NCBI GenBank assembly: GCA_946478755.1
Contig: CAMLDJ010000027.1
Coordinates: 1 to 35,170, forward strand
DNA from: an uncultured Pedobacter sp.
GTDB lineage: Bacteria; Bacteroidota; Bacteroidia; Sphingobacteriales; Sphingobacteriaceae
Reading direction: 5' to 3'
DNA length: 35,170 nucleotides
Of the stretch, positions 23,136-32,613 are shown in pieces. The notes under the pieces were generated by a model. It had not been told where the DNA came from. It saw only the letters and a list, made by a program, of their open reading frames with translations, and did no database searches. The stretch's first letter is position 1, and every line of letters starts with the position of its first letter. A program made the position numbers and the translations under genes.

Positions 23136-25155
23136 GAAAATATTATGTTTGTCATTTCTGCTGCTATCCGGGCTAAGCACAATGGCACAGGACGAGGAAA
23201 TTCGGGCTGTTATAGAAAACCTTGCAGAGACCACAGGGGATGATGAAGATTTTTCTGAGCTCACCGAAAGGCTCTTTTTTTTCCGTAAACACCCTATAAA
23301 CTTAAACAAGACTACCCCCGAGGCACTAAAAAGTCTGTTCTTCCTCTCATCACTTCAAATCAGCAACTTCTTCGGATACCTGGGAAAAACCAGGCTAATG
23401 GACGTCTTGGAGTTACAGGCTATTCCCGGCTTTGATCCGGAGACCATAAACAGGCTCATGCCTTTTGTAAGCGTAGCAAATCTCCAGGGCTATGAGCAAT
23501 TAAGACCAAAACACCTGTTAAATGCCGGCAGTCACGATCTGACTTTAAGATATGCCAGATTGTTGCAAAAACAAAAGGGATTTGAAGAGTTACCAGGCAG
23601 CAGGTATCTGGGTACAGCTGAAAAATTATTATTAAAATACAGGTACAGTTTTCAGGGGATAATATCTGCCGGACTGGTGATGGAGAAAGATGCGGGAGAA
23701 AGATTGCTTAATCGCAAAAGCGCTATGGATCACCTTTCTGCACATCTGGCTTTGTTTAAACTCGGCAGAATTAAAAAACTGGTACTGGGCGATTATAGCA
23801 TGCAGTTTGGACAGGGACTGACCTTATGGTCTGGCTTTGCATTTGGAAAAGGTCCCGATGTAACCAGTGTCGCGGCAAAAGACTTAGGCTTAAAACCATA
23901 TACCTCGGCCAACGAGTCTATTTTCTTCCGTGGAGCAGCCACTACGGTCAATCTCATCAAAAGCGTCGACTTAAGCGCATTCATTTCGTTCAGAAAGCTT
24001 GACGCAAGCTTGAAGATTCTTCCGGATGGTAGTTTTACCCTTTCGAACATCAACAGCAGTGGTCTCCATCGAACACAAACTGAACTTAAAAATCAAAAGT
24101 CATTGACACAGCTAGCTTATGGTGCCGCCTTGCAATATGTTAGCGATAACCTGAACATGGGCTTAATCGCTTATGAAAGCCACTATCAACACCGGTTCAT
24201 TACTGGCACCTCATCATACAATAAGTACGGTTTCAGCGGGAAGCAGCTTGTCAATATGGGAATGCATTATAATTACAGCTTCAAAAATGTTTATTGGTAC
24301 GGAGAAATCGCACAGAGTGCGGGAACAGGGAAGGCCATAATAAATGGAGCAATGGCCACTTTATCCCCTAAAGTATCGGCGGTATTGTTATACAGAAGTT
24401 ATGATAAAGATTACCATAACTTTTTTAGCAGTGCTGTGGGAGAGGGTGCAGAAACCAATAATGAAAGAGGTTGGTATGCTGGATTGAATTACTTATTACC
24501 AGGGCACTTAACCTGGTCGGTATACAGTGATTATTTCAGATTCCCCTGGCTGAAGTATCGGGTCGATTCCCCTTCCTCAGGGTATGAAATATTAAACCAG
24601 CTAAGCTATGCAAAGAGTAAAAGATTCAAAGCGGCTTTGCGATTTAAGCGGGAACAGAAGGAGCAAAATCCGGACGATGGCAGTGACGACAACCATTTGG
24701 ACCAAGTGGTAAAACAGAATTACAGATTAGAATGGAACTGGAAGCTTAACCAGAAGTTTAACTTTCAGCAAAGAACAGAAATAGCTCAATATCAAAAGGG
24801 TATAAAACTTAAAGAAACAGGATACATGCTCTATCAGGACATTAGTTACAGCCCCAAACCTTCCAGGTTTTCAGGCAACCTGCGTCTTGCCTGGTTTAAC
24901 ACCCCTTCTTATAATAGTCGGATCTACGCTTATGAAGACGATGTGCTGAATGGATCCGGTTCGGGAGTATACGCTGGCAAAGGTTTTCGCACTTTTATAA
25001 ACGCCAGATATAGCCCGGCAACAAAAATCGATATCTGGCTCAGATGCGCGACTTTCATTTACCTGGGTGCAATAACAATAGGCTCCGGACTGGACGAAAT
25101 CGAAGGCAACGCAAAAACAGAGGTTAAAGTTCAGCTAAGGTACCAGTTTCCATGA
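23134..25155 (+). CDS. Exported helix-hairpin-helix plus beta-barrel protein
   Basis: 673 residues. The signal peptide is about 1-18 (LLLSGLSTMAQ). A ComEA-like double helix-hairpin-helix region is at about 54-112: PINLNKTTPEALKSLFFL (first hairpin degenerate) and LELQAIPGFDPETINRLMPF (second well kept). From about residue 130 to the end, alternating aromatic/polar strands (for example WYAGLNYLLPGHLTWSVY and FSGNLRLAWFN) with Gly/Asn turns and the ending VKVQLRYQFP look like an outer-membrane beta-barrel. The stop overlaps the comEC start by 4 bases (ATGA), implying translational coupling. HhH domains bind DNA non-specifically, so an outer-membrane DNA-uptake or DNA-handling role is inferred. 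No named family is recognised. Confidence 0.85.
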   Translation: MKILCLSFLLLSGLSTMAQDEEIRAVIENLAETTGDDEDFSELTERLFFFRKHPINLNKTTPEALKSLFFLSSLQISNFFGYLGKTRLMDVLELQAIPGFDPETINRLMPFVSVANLQGYEQLRPKHLLNAGSHDLTLRYARLLQKQKGFEELPGSRYLGTAEKLLLKYRYSFQGIISAGLVMEKDAGERLLNRKSAMDHLSAHLALFKLGRIKKLVLGDYSMQFGQGLTLWSGFAFGKGPDVTSVAAKDLGLKPYTSANESIFFRGAATTVNLIKSVDLSAFISFRKLDASLKILPDGSFTLSNINSSGLHRTQTELKNQKSLTQLAYGAALQYVSDNLNMGLIAYESHYQHRFITGTSSYNKYGFSGKQLVNMGMHYNYSFKNVYWYGEIAQSAGTGKAIINGAMATLSPKVSAVLLYRSYDKDYHNFFSSAVGEGAETNNERGWYAGLNYLLPGHLTWSVYSDYFRFPWLKYRVDSPSSGYEILNQLSYAKSKRFKAALRFKREQKEQNPDDGSDDNHLDQVVKQNYRLEWNWKLNQKFNFQQRTEIAQYQKGIKLKETGYMLYQDISYSPKPSRFSGNLRLAWFNTPSYNSRIYAYEDDVLNGSGSGVYAGKGFRTFINARYSPATKIDIWLRCATFIYLGAITIGSGLDEIEGNAKTEVKVQLRYQFP

Positions 25156-26969
25156 AAACAGCGATATTCCCCTATCAACATGAGCTTGTTTTCGCAAGAA
25201 TACTGATTCCGTTTACCCTGGGGATCCTGACGTTCTATGAATGTAAAGCCTACTGGATTTTAAATGGCCTTTTCCTTATAAATATTTTTTTGCTGGTCCT
25301 GCTCATCCTGAATTCGAGTTACAAAATGATAAATGGCAAGGATTATAGTGGTCTGTGGGGGCTGATATTTCAGGCCTTCTTGTTTTTTGCCGGAAGCTTA
25401 TCTTGTATTTTATATAAACAATGTATTAGATCTGATTATTATGCATTTAAAAAATCAAAGTATCTAAAAATTCAGATTATTAGCGAGCCGGAAAAACGAC
25501 AAAATATAATTCTGTTTGATGGCCTTGTCACGAAAACAGTCAGACTAAGTAGCTCATTATCAACACAATTAAACAACAAGTACGATTTTCATTCCGCTTC
25601 TGGCAAAATCAGGGTTACCATACTTACAAATCGTGACGGATTGGCCTTAAAATATGGCGAAGAGCTGCTCATACCAGCTATATACAGGGAGACCGAACCA
25701 CCGCTTAACCCAGCTGAATTTAATTTTAAGGACTGGCTTGCGACACAGAACATTTATCATCAAGTTCTTCTAAGGGATAATGAATTCATCAGATTAAACA
25801 CAAATACAGGGAACAGTCTTATTCGGTTAGCTTTAGCCTTAAGAGAAGAACAGGTTTCGGTTTACCGTAAACTGATTAAAAATAATGACGCGTTTTCCAT
25901 TGCGGCTACACTCATATTGGGATACCGGACAAATTTAAGTGCAGAAATGCTTGATATCTATTCTAAAACAGGCACTATTCATGTCTTATCTGTTTCAGGT
26001 ATGCACGTGGGTCTGGTGTATGTCATATTGAACTGGCTCTTATTTTTTTTGAACGGCAAAAAGATTTTCAGGGCGTTAAAAACCATGATCATACTCGCTT
26101 TGATCTGGTTCTATGCCCTCCTTACCGGCTTCTCTCCCTCTGTGTTACGTGCTGCAGTTATGATCTCTGTTTTTATCACAGCGACGTTATTTAACAGGAA
26201 TTCAAACAGTTATAACACTATCGCTTTTGCGGCTTTTTGCTTATTGGTATATCATCCTTTTTTAATCTGGGATGTCGGATTCCAGCTTTCCTTTATGGCT
26301 GTTTTCGGATTAGTATATCTGCAACCTAAAATTAAAGACATGTTGCCGTTAAAATGCCCGTGGTTAACCAAAGGTTGGAGTGTGATCGCAATGTCTTTAG
26401 CTGCACAGCTGAGCACCTACCCTTTCAGTGTCTATTACTTTCATCAGTTCCCCGTCTATTTTTTACTCAGCAACCTGTTTATTATGCTTCCTGCTGCTTT
26501 AATCATGTACACGGGCATCCTTGTGCTTATATTCAAACTGGAGTGCCTCGGCACGCTGTTCGAATGGCTCATCATTTTTATGAATTCAGGTTTAACAAGG
26601 ATCTCAACTTTTCCATTATCAGGTATATCTGCGATATGGCTTACCAAAACGGAACTGGCTTTGCTATGTCTTGCGCTGACCTTATTCATCATCTCGCTAA
26701 ACGAACTAAGAAAGCAATTACTCATAATCTCAGTTACGATTTTTCTATGTTTTCAGAGCCTGATTGCATATGACGAACTGCGGGGAATTCATCAAAAAAA
26801 GACCATGCGGTTTAACTTAAAAAAAAATTATGCTGTAGCACTCCTTAATGCTCAGCAAGCTATTTTATTTACGGATGTCAAACCCGGAAGTAAAACATAC
26901 CGTTATTTTATCAAGCCTGCGCTTGACCAGCATCGGATAAACCGAATATTATTTAAGGTTGTTCCTTAA
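25152..26969 (+). CDS. comEC: ComEC/Rec2-family DNA-uptake channel protein
   Basis: 605-residue polytopic inner-membrane protein. An N-terminal DUF4131-like part with early membrane helices and a periplasmic OB-like region (about 1-220) is followed by the competence domain (about 240-510) with SKTGTIHVLSVSGMHVGLVY, FYALLTGFSPSVLRAAVMI and FLIWDVGFQLSFMAVFGLVY, the best conserved blocks of ComEC. The C-terminal metallo-beta-lactamase domain of the Bacillus protein is missing; the tail ends FNLKKNYAVALLNAQQAILF and a short beta segment. This shorter form is common in Bacteroidota. ComEC carries single-stranded DNA across the inner membrane in transformation. It is coupled to the HhH-barrel gene upstream. 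Confidence 0.92.
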   Translation: MKTAIFPYQHELVFARILIPFTLGILTFYECKAYWILNGLFLINIFLLVLLILNSSYKMINGKDYSGLWGLIFQAFLFFAGSLSCILYKQCIRSDYYAFKKSKYLKIQIISEPEKRQNIILFDGLVTKTVRLSSSLSTQLNNKYDFHSASGKIRVTILTNRDGLALKYGEELLIPAIYRETEPPLNPAEFNFKDWLATQNIYHQVLLRDNEFIRLNTNTGNSLIRLALALREEQVSVYRKLIKNNDAFSIAATLILGYRTNLSAEMLDIYSKTGTIHVLSVSGMHVGLVYVILNWLLFFLNGKKIFRALKTMIILALIWFYALLTGFSPSVLRAAVMISVFITATLFNRNSNSYNTIAFAAFCLLVYHPFLIWDVGFQLSFMAVFGLVYLQPKIKDMLPLKCPWLTKGWSVIAMSLAAQLSTYPFSVYYFHQFPVYFLLSNLFIMLPAALIMYTGILVLIFKLECLGTLFEWLIIFMNSGLTRISTFPLSGISAIWLTKTELALLCLALTLFIISLNELRKQLLIISVTIFLCFQSLIAYDELRGIHQKKTMRFNLKKNYAVALLNAQQAILFTDVKPGSKTYRYFIKPALDQHRINRILFKVVP

Positions 26970-26995
26970 TCCGGTTAAGAAGATAAAACGTATGT

Positions 26996-27032
26996 TTTGC
27001 TACCCTTAAATGTTATCTTATATTTATATTTG
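26996..27032 (+). promoter_or_regulatory. Candidate promoter before the enoyl-CoA hydratase gene
   Basis: TATATTTG (27025-27032) matches the -7 box; TTTG (26996-26999) lies 25 nt upstream, slightly beyond the usual 17-23. Predicted leader about 18 nt. It may start the 27056-33480 gene run. Confidence 0.45.
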
Positions 27033-27055
27033 GCTCAACTTAACTGAATATTTGT

Positions 27056-27835
27056 ATGACTGAACCATTGGTTTTATACAGTGTAAACCAGCGTATAGCT
27101 ACCATTTCTATTAACCGTCCTGAAAAGCGCAATGCTTTGAATCCTGACTTGGTTGCTCAGCTCACAGCTGGATTTGTCAAAGCATCCCAAGACGAGGAAG
27201 TCAAAGTTGTTATCTTAAAGGCCAATGGCCCCGCTTTTAGTGCAGGTGCAGATCTTAACTACCTGCAACAACTACAGCAAAATACTTATGAAGAGAACCT
27301 TCAGGATTCTGAAAATCTTAAAAACCTGTTTACCACCATTTATTACTTACCGAAAGTCGTCATTGCACAAGTCGAAGGTCATGCAATAGCCGGAGGCTGT
27401 GGTTTGGCCACTGTGTGCGATATCATATTTTCTGTCCCCGAAGCCAGTTTTGGATATACCGAAGTAAGACTTGGATTTGTACCAGCCATTGTTTCCTGCT
27501 TTTTACTGCGCAAAACAAGCGAGACGATTGCAAAAAAAATCCTTCTTACCGGAGCACTTTTATCTGCCCAGGAGGCTTTAAATTACGGGCTGATCACTTT
27601 TGTAACAAACAAGGAAGATATCAGTCTTAATGTAAAGAAATTTGCATTAAGTTTGTGTAATGAAGCTTCGGCGAATTCATTAATGGTTACAAAGCAGCTC
27701 GTGGGACAAATCACCAACCCCGAACTGGACAAAATGCTTTCGGACGCGGTGCAGATCAATGCCCGTGTGAGAGAGAGCGAAGATTTCAAAAAAGGAGTTG
27801 CTGCTTTTATCAGCAGGAAAAAAATTAACTGGTAA
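27056..27835 (+). CDS. Enoyl-CoA hydratase/isomerase (crotonase) family protein
   Basis: 259 residues, the standard crotonase length. The start is ISINRPEKRNALNPDLV. The oxyanion-hole segments are PAFSAGADLNYLQQL and AIAGGCGLATVCDI, and the second catalytic glutamate region is SFGYTEVRLGFVPA. Family members hydrate or isomerise enoyl-CoA esters in fatty-acid, amino-acid or aromatic degradation. The exact acyl-CoA substrate cannot be read. No acyl-CoA dehydrogenase or thiolase adjoins it. It leads a same-strand run of five genes with gaps of 4-26 bp, so it is probably co-transcribed with the envelope genes that follow. Confidence 0.9.
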   Translation: MTEPLVLYSVNQRIATISINRPEKRNALNPDLVAQLTAGFVKASQDEEVKVVILKANGPAFSAGADLNYLQQLQQNTYEENLQDSENLKNLFTTIYYLPKVVIAQVEGHAIAGGCGLATVCDIIFSVPEASFGYTEVRLGFVPAIVSCFLLRKTSETIAKKILLTGALLSAQEALNYGLITFVTNKEDISLNVKKFALSLCNEASANSLMVTKQLVGQITNPELDKMLSDAVQINARVRESEDFKKGVAAFISRKKINW

Positions 27836-27855
27836 ACTAAATTATATTTTAAAAT

Positions 27856-28533
27856 ATGTTTAAATCTATTAAAACAGGAGTTCTGGCCATTATTCTAATT
27901 GCTACAGCAATTATTGCTAAGGGTCAGCAAATGATTGATGCCGGAACAATTACATATGGTATAGAATATCTACTGACCGAAGATCAAAAAAAACAAGTTG
28001 ACCCTTCGGTATTGCCGTCAGAAAGCAAAGTTGAATTTAACGGAAATATGTCAAAAGTACAGATAGATATGGGTATGGCTATGTTAAAAGTACTGACAGA
28101 CGCATCCATCAAAAATGCCCTGGTATTGGTCGACATCCCTATGATGCAAAAACAATACGCTGCAAAAATGTCTAAAGCTGACATCGAGCAGCAATCTGGT
28201 TCATTAAAATTCAGTGGATTTACCGCAACCGGGGAAAAACAAAATATTGCTGGGTTTAACGCGGAAAAATACAATTATAAGGATAACAACGGTGCTGCAT
28301 ATGAACTTTGGGCGACAACAGAATTGAAACTGCCGGCAGGTGCAAACCCTCCGGGTTTTGAGGAATTAAAAGGCACACCCATAAAATTTTCAAATGTCCA
28401 GGATGGCTTCAAAACCGTCTTGACGTTAAAAAGTATAAAAGAAGGAAAAGTTGGGCCATTCTCATTAGCTATTCCTTCGGGATACGAAGAAAAGACGATG
28501 GCAGAATTAAAAAGCATGAGGGGCGGCCGTTAA
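27856..28533 (+). CDS. Exported protein of unknown function, DUF4412-like
   Basis: 225 residues with a signal peptide (about 1-23, IILIATAIIAKGQQ). The mature part has the outline of DUF4412-like exported proteins of Bacteroidota: GTITYGIEY near the start, a central region with repeated short strands (KVEFNGNMSKVQIDMGM), the segment IAGFNAEKYNYKDNNGAAYEL, and the late motif LPAGANPPGFEEL. It is probably periplasmic or outer-membrane associated. The reaction is unknown, and the family link is by pattern only. It starts 20 bp after the crotonase gene and ends 12 bp before the LtaS-like gene. Confidence 0.75.
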   Translation: MFKSIKTGVLAIILIATAIIAKGQQMIDAGTITYGIEYLLTEDQKKQVDPSVLPSESKVEFNGNMSKVQIDMGMAMLKVLTDASIKNALVLVDIPMMQKQYAAKMSKADIEQQSGSLKFSGFTATGEKQNIAGFNAEKYNYKDNNGAAYELWATTELKLPAGANPPGFEELKGTPIKFSNVQDGFKTVLTLKSIKEGKVGPFSLAIPSGYEEKTMAELKSMRGGR

Positions 28534-28545
28534 CCCTTAAGGAAA

Positions 28546-30411
28546 ATGTTTAAAAGCCTGTTCTTTTTTGTCCGCTTTTTTTTATTCTGGCTGTCCTTCT
28601 TTTTTATCGACCGCCTGATATTTATATTTATCTATTATAAGAAAATAGCTACTGTACCTTTCCCTGAAACAGCAGCTACTTTTTATCACGCCATACCCTT
28701 AGACTTGTCCATGACTGCATATATTGTGGTCATCCCGCTCTTCAGCTATATGTACTGGCTTTTAAACGGCCGCAAAATTGTAGAACTAAAATGGGTTTCG
28801 GTTTACAATACCATCCTTATTTTTATTTTTAGTATACTGTCTGTCGTAAACTTTAACATTTATCGGGAATGGGGCAGTAAAGTAAACGCAAAAGCCCTGG
28901 GATTTGCATTCAGCTCTCCGAAAGAAGCAATGGCTTCGAGCGCATCTTCGCCACTTGGCTTGTCCATATCTTTACTGATCTTGTTAGCCGTTTTAGGCTT
29001 CATCCTTCAACGCTTTGTAGTTTCAAGAAAGCTAACGTTTATCACAAGTCCAATCTGGTCCCGCGCAGTCTTGTGCCTCGTGCTGGCAGCTTCAAACTTT
29101 TTACTAATCAGAGGCGGGTTAGGCGGGTCGCCCATTACTCAAAGCATGGCCTACTTTTCTAAGGATCAGGTATTGAACAATGCTGCTGTGAATACCGAAT
29201 GGAACCTTATTTCAAGCGTACTGGCAGCAAAGATGACCAAGACCAACCCTTACCTTTATCTGGATAAAAACCAGGCTGCAAAAAATGTCAGGACACTATA
29301 TACTCCTTCGAAGGACACTACAATAAATATACTGAATACCAAACGCCCTAATGTCGTTCTGGTTATTATGGAGAGTTTTACGGCCGACCTGACGAAGACC
29401 CTTGGCAACGAAGAAGGTATTACTCCTCATTTTGATGCGCTGATAAAGGAAGGAGTTCTCTTCAGTCAGATCTATTCCCCCGGAAACCGTACGGATAAAG
29501 GCTTAATCGCCACGCTCGCCGGCTTCCCTACCCTTGGCACTGGAAGCATTGTAAAATGGCCCGAAAAAATGCAGAAATTGCCGGCCATTTCCCGGTCTCT
29601 ATTTAAAGTTGGCTACCACACTTCCTTTTTTTATGGAGGAGAATCCGAATTTGACAACTATAAAGCCTTTATCTTAAGTCATGACTACCAGAAACTGGTG
29701 GATAAGAACAGTTTTAAAGGGAATGAAATGAAATCCCCTTGGGGCAAATTTGACGAAGTGGTATTTGAGCGGCAGCTTAATGAGCTGAACGAGGAAAAAC
29801 AGCCCTTCTTTTCTACCCTCCTAACCTTAACCAATCATGAGCCCTTCGAGCTGCCCGGAAATTCAAAATTCGGAAGGGCCGATAATATTGCGAAATTTAA
29901 AAGTACTGCATATTATACAGATTCCTGTGTGGGCGCTTTCTTAAGTAATGCAAAAAAACAACCCTGGTATCAAAATACATTATTTGTATTTGTGGCTGAT
30001 CACGGACATTTGTTTCCGAAAAACGCTTACGAAATCTCCTATCCGCAACGTTATCACATCCCATTGTTATTTTACGGAAATGCGATCAAAGAAGAATTCA
30101 AAGGACTGAAATTCAACAACGTAGGGAGCCAGACAGATCTGGCAGCTACCTTACTGGCCCAGCTTGATCTGCCTTCAAAAGATTTTATATGGAGTAAAAA
30201 TCTACTGAATCCATATAGCAAACCCTTTGCCTTTTTTAGCTGGGACAATGGAATGGGCTTTATTGATAACCAGCAATGTGTTACATTTGACAATGTAGGA
30301 AAAATGATCCTCTATAACACCAATGCAAAGAACACAGTACAAACATCTGAAACACTTGATCATGCAAAGGCATACCTGCAAAATGTATATCGTCAATTTA
30401 TTGAACTTTAA
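28546..30411 (+). CDS. LtaS-like phosphoglycerol/phosphoethanolamine transferase
   Basis: 621-residue membrane enzyme of the LTA synthase/sulfatase superfamily. About five membrane helices (about 1-220) precede a periplasmic alkaline-phosphatase-fold domain (about 265-575). Metal ligand E276 (NVVLVIMESF), nucleophile T316 (SPGNRTDKG) and metal-binding D485/H486 (FVADHGHLF) are all present, and LTLTNHEPFELP is the conserved mid-domain block. The family moves glycerol-phosphate from phosphatidylglycerol, or phosphoethanolamine, onto acceptors. Gram-negative cells lack lipoteichoic acid, so the likely acceptor is a glycolipid, lipid A, capsule or periplasmic glucan. It lies in a compact run with the exported unknown gene and an S9 peptidase. 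Confidence 0.9.
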   Translation: MFKSLFFFVRFFLFWLSFFFIDRLIFIFIYYKKIATVPFPETAATFYHAIPLDLSMTAYIVVIPLFSYMYWLLNGRKIVELKWVSVYNTILIFIFSILSVVNFNIYREWGSKVNAKALGFAFSSPKEAMASSASSPLGLSISLLILLAVLGFILQRFVVSRKLTFITSPIWSRAVLCLVLAASNFLLIRGGLGGSPITQSMAYFSKDQVLNNAAVNTEWNLISSVLAAKMTKTNPYLYLDKNQAAKNVRTLYTPSKDTTINILNTKRPNVVLVIMESFTADLTKTLGNEEGITPHFDALIKEGVLFSQIYSPGNRTDKGLIATLAGFPTLGTGSIVKWPEKMQKLPAISRSLFKVGYHTSFFYGGESEFDNYKAFILSHDYQKLVDKNSFKGNEMKSPWGKFDEVVFERQLNELNEEKQPFFSTLLTLTNHEPFELPGNSKFGRADNIAKFKSTAYYTDSCVGAFLSNAKKQPWYQNTLFVFVADHGHLFPKNAYEISYPQRYHIPLLFYGNAIKEEFKGLKFNNVGSQTDLAATLLAQLDLPSKDFIWSKNLLNPYSKPFAFFSWDNGMGFIDNQQCVTFDNVGKMILYNTNAKNTVQTSETLDHAKAYLQNVYRQFIEL

Positions 30412-30415
30412 TTTT

Positions 30416-32587
30416 ATGAACTTTCGAAACTTCGTTTTTAAACTCGTAGTAGTCGTATTGATCGGCTTTTGCGGAATAGCCAATGCACAAAAGAAATCTG
30501 AATTAAAGTGGACAAAAGATGGAAACGCTTATTACCAGATCGCAGATGGCGAACTGATCACCATATCTTTACCCCAAAATGAGCGCAAAACCATTGCCGG
30601 GCGTAATTTATTATACTCCAGCGGGCTTAATCTGGGCGAAATCAAAGATTTTGAGCTTTCGGAAGACGGCACCAAAGTACTGATTTACACCAATAGCAAA
30701 AAAGTTTGGCGCTATGAAACGCGGGGTGATTACTTTGTGGCCGATTTAAAAGCCAATACACTTACTCAAGTTGGCAAAGGCAGACCTGCTTCTTCGCTGA
30801 TGTTTGCCAAATTCTCGCCGGATGGCCTTAAAGTAGCCTATGTTAGCAAACACAACCTTTATGTAGATGACCTGCAGGCTAAAAGCACGAGGGCGCTGAC
30901 GACAGACGGAACCGAAAGGATGATCAACGGTACTTTTGACTGGGTGTATGAAGAGGAGTTTGATTGCAGAGATGGTTTCCGTTGGAGCCCTGACGGACAG
31001 TCGATCGCCTACTGGCAAATTGATGCTACCAAAATCAGGAACTTTTTAATGATCAATAACACGGATTCTATTTATCCGTTTACCATTCCGGTAGAATATC
31101 CTAAAGTCGGGCAAGATCCCTCGTCCTGTAAGGTAGGAATCGTTAACGTAGCCAGTGCGCAAACCAAATGGTTAGATATCCCGGGAGATAAAGTTCAGAA
31201 CTATATTCCAAGAATGGACTGGATCCCAAATACCAATGAAGTCATTTTACAGCAACTGAACAGGGAGCAGAATATGAGCAAACTGTTCGTGGCCAATGCT
31301 GCTACGGGAGCGGCAGAAAACATCTATAAAGAAACAGACAAAGCGTGGATAGATGCAGGCAATGGCTGGGAATGGATAAATGAGGGCAAAGATTTCATCT
31401 GGATGAGCGAAAAAGATGGATGGCGTCATGCGTACCGGATCAGTAAAGATGGAAAAAAACAGACCTTGATTACTAAAGGGGACTTTGATATCATTGAAAG
31501 CTCACTTGTTGACGAGAAAAACAACTTACTGTATTATATGGCATCGCCATTAAATGCTACTCAGAAATATTTGTTTAAAACGAAATTAAGCGGTGGTGGA
31601 AAATCTGAGATGGTCACTCCTTCCATCCTGCCGGGAACCCATTCTTATCAAATCTCGCCTAACGGTGTATTCGCACGTCATACTTACACTAGCGCCCTTG
31701 TACCTCCGATTACAGAATGGATGAGAATAACAACGCTGAACCCTTTAACAATGGCAGGCAGCATCACCAATCAGCTCGGCAGGATAAAGCCACCGAAAAA
31801 TAAAGTTGAGTTTTTTAAAATAAAAACTGAAGATGGTATTGAATTGGATGGCTGGATGAAAAAGCCTGATAATTTTGACCAGACCAAGAAATATCCCGTA
31901 GTGTTCTACGTTTATGGAGAGCCTGCCGGTCAAACTGTTACTGACACTTATGGCACGGGCCAGAATCGACTGTATGCGGGTGATATGGCTAAAGACGGCT
32001 ACGTTTATATTTCCATTGAGAACAGAGGTACCCCTGCCCCGAAAGGACGCGAATGGCGTAAAAGCATTTATAAGAACATCGGTGTTTTAAATATCAGAGA
32101 TCAGGCGATGGCGGCTAGAAAGATACTCGAATGGCCATTTATTGATAAAAATAGGGTTGCAGTCTGGGGATGGAGTGGAGGCGGTTCGTCAACCTTAAAT
32201 CTGCTGTTCCAATACCCCGAAATCTATAAGGCAGGCATTGCCATAGCGGCAGTTGGAAATCAGCTAACATACGATAACATCTATCAGGAACGCTATATGG
32301 GCTCTCCGCTGGTTACAAAAGAGGCTTACATCAAAGGGTCTCCGGTTACGTATGCTAAAAATCTTCAGGGAAATCTCTTGTATATACACGGAACGGGTGA
32401 CGACAATGTGCATTATCAGAATGCGGAAATGCTGATCAACGAATTGATCAAAAATAAAAAAGTATTTCAAATGATGTCTTACCCAAACAGAACGCATAGC
32501 ATTAATGAAGGGGAAGGCACATCAGAACATCTCGCACTTACCTATACCCAGTTTTTACAGCAGTACTGCCCACCGGGAGGTCGGTAA
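30416..32587 (+). CDS. DPP-IV-like S9 family peptidase
   Basis: 723 residues from the ATG at 30416, which gives a clean signal peptide (VVVVLIGFCGIANAQ, about 10-25); the frame is open further upstream, inside the LtaS-like gene, but that would lack the signal. A beta-propeller (about 80-470, with FSPDGLKVAYVSKHNLYV and FRWSPDGQSIAYW) precedes an alpha/beta-hydrolase (about 480-720). The catalytic serine is S587 in GWSGGGS; the Asp region is HGTGDDNVHYQN and the His region NRTHSINEG. The EEEF sequence before DCRDGF probably binds the substrate amino terminus, as in DPP-IV. It would remove N-terminal dipeptides (X-Pro or X-Ala) in the periplasm. It is 4 bp after the LtaS-like stop. Confidence 0.93.
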   Translation: MNFRNFVFKLVVVVLIGFCGIANAQKKSELKWTKDGNAYYQIADGELITISLPQNERKTIAGRNLLYSSGLNLGEIKDFELSEDGTKVLIYTNSKKVWRYETRGDYFVADLKANTLTQVGKGRPASSLMFAKFSPDGLKVAYVSKHNLYVDDLQAKSTRALTTDGTERMINGTFDWVYEEEFDCRDGFRWSPDGQSIAYWQIDATKIRNFLMINNTDSIYPFTIPVEYPKVGQDPSSCKVGIVNVASAQTKWLDIPGDKVQNYIPRMDWIPNTNEVILQQLNREQNMSKLFVANAATGAAENIYKETDKAWIDAGNGWEWINEGKDFIWMSEKDGWRHAYRISKDGKKQTLITKGDFDIIESSLVDEKNNLLYYMASPLNATQKYLFKTKLSGGGKSEMVTPSILPGTHSYQISPNGVFARHTYTSALVPPITEWMRITTLNPLTMAGSITNQLGRIKPPKNKVEFFKIKTEDGIELDGWMKKPDNFDQTKKYPVVFYVYGEPAGQTVTDTYGTGQNRLYAGDMAKDGYVYISIENRGTPAPKGREWRKSIYKNIGVLNIRDQAMAARKILEWPFIDKNRVAVWGWSGGGSSTLNLLFQYPEIYKAGIAIAAVGNQLTYDNIYQERYMGSPLVTKEAYIKGSPVTYAKNLQGNLLYIHGTGDDNVHYQNAEMLINELIKNKKVFQMMSYPNRTHSINEGEGTSEHLALTYTQFLQQYCPPGGR

Positions 32588-32613
32588 ATTAATTCTAAAT
32601 AATAAGATTGAAT

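Noticed and set aside
26354..26773. 139-residue plus-strand frame inside comEC
   Set aside because: Alternative frame of a well-conserved membrane segment of comEC; cysteine- and histidine-rich by chance.
30323..30415. Upstream start of the S9 peptidase at 30323
   Set aside because: That start lies inside the LtaS-like gene in another frame and would bury the signal peptide; ATG 30416 gives a clean signal sequence.
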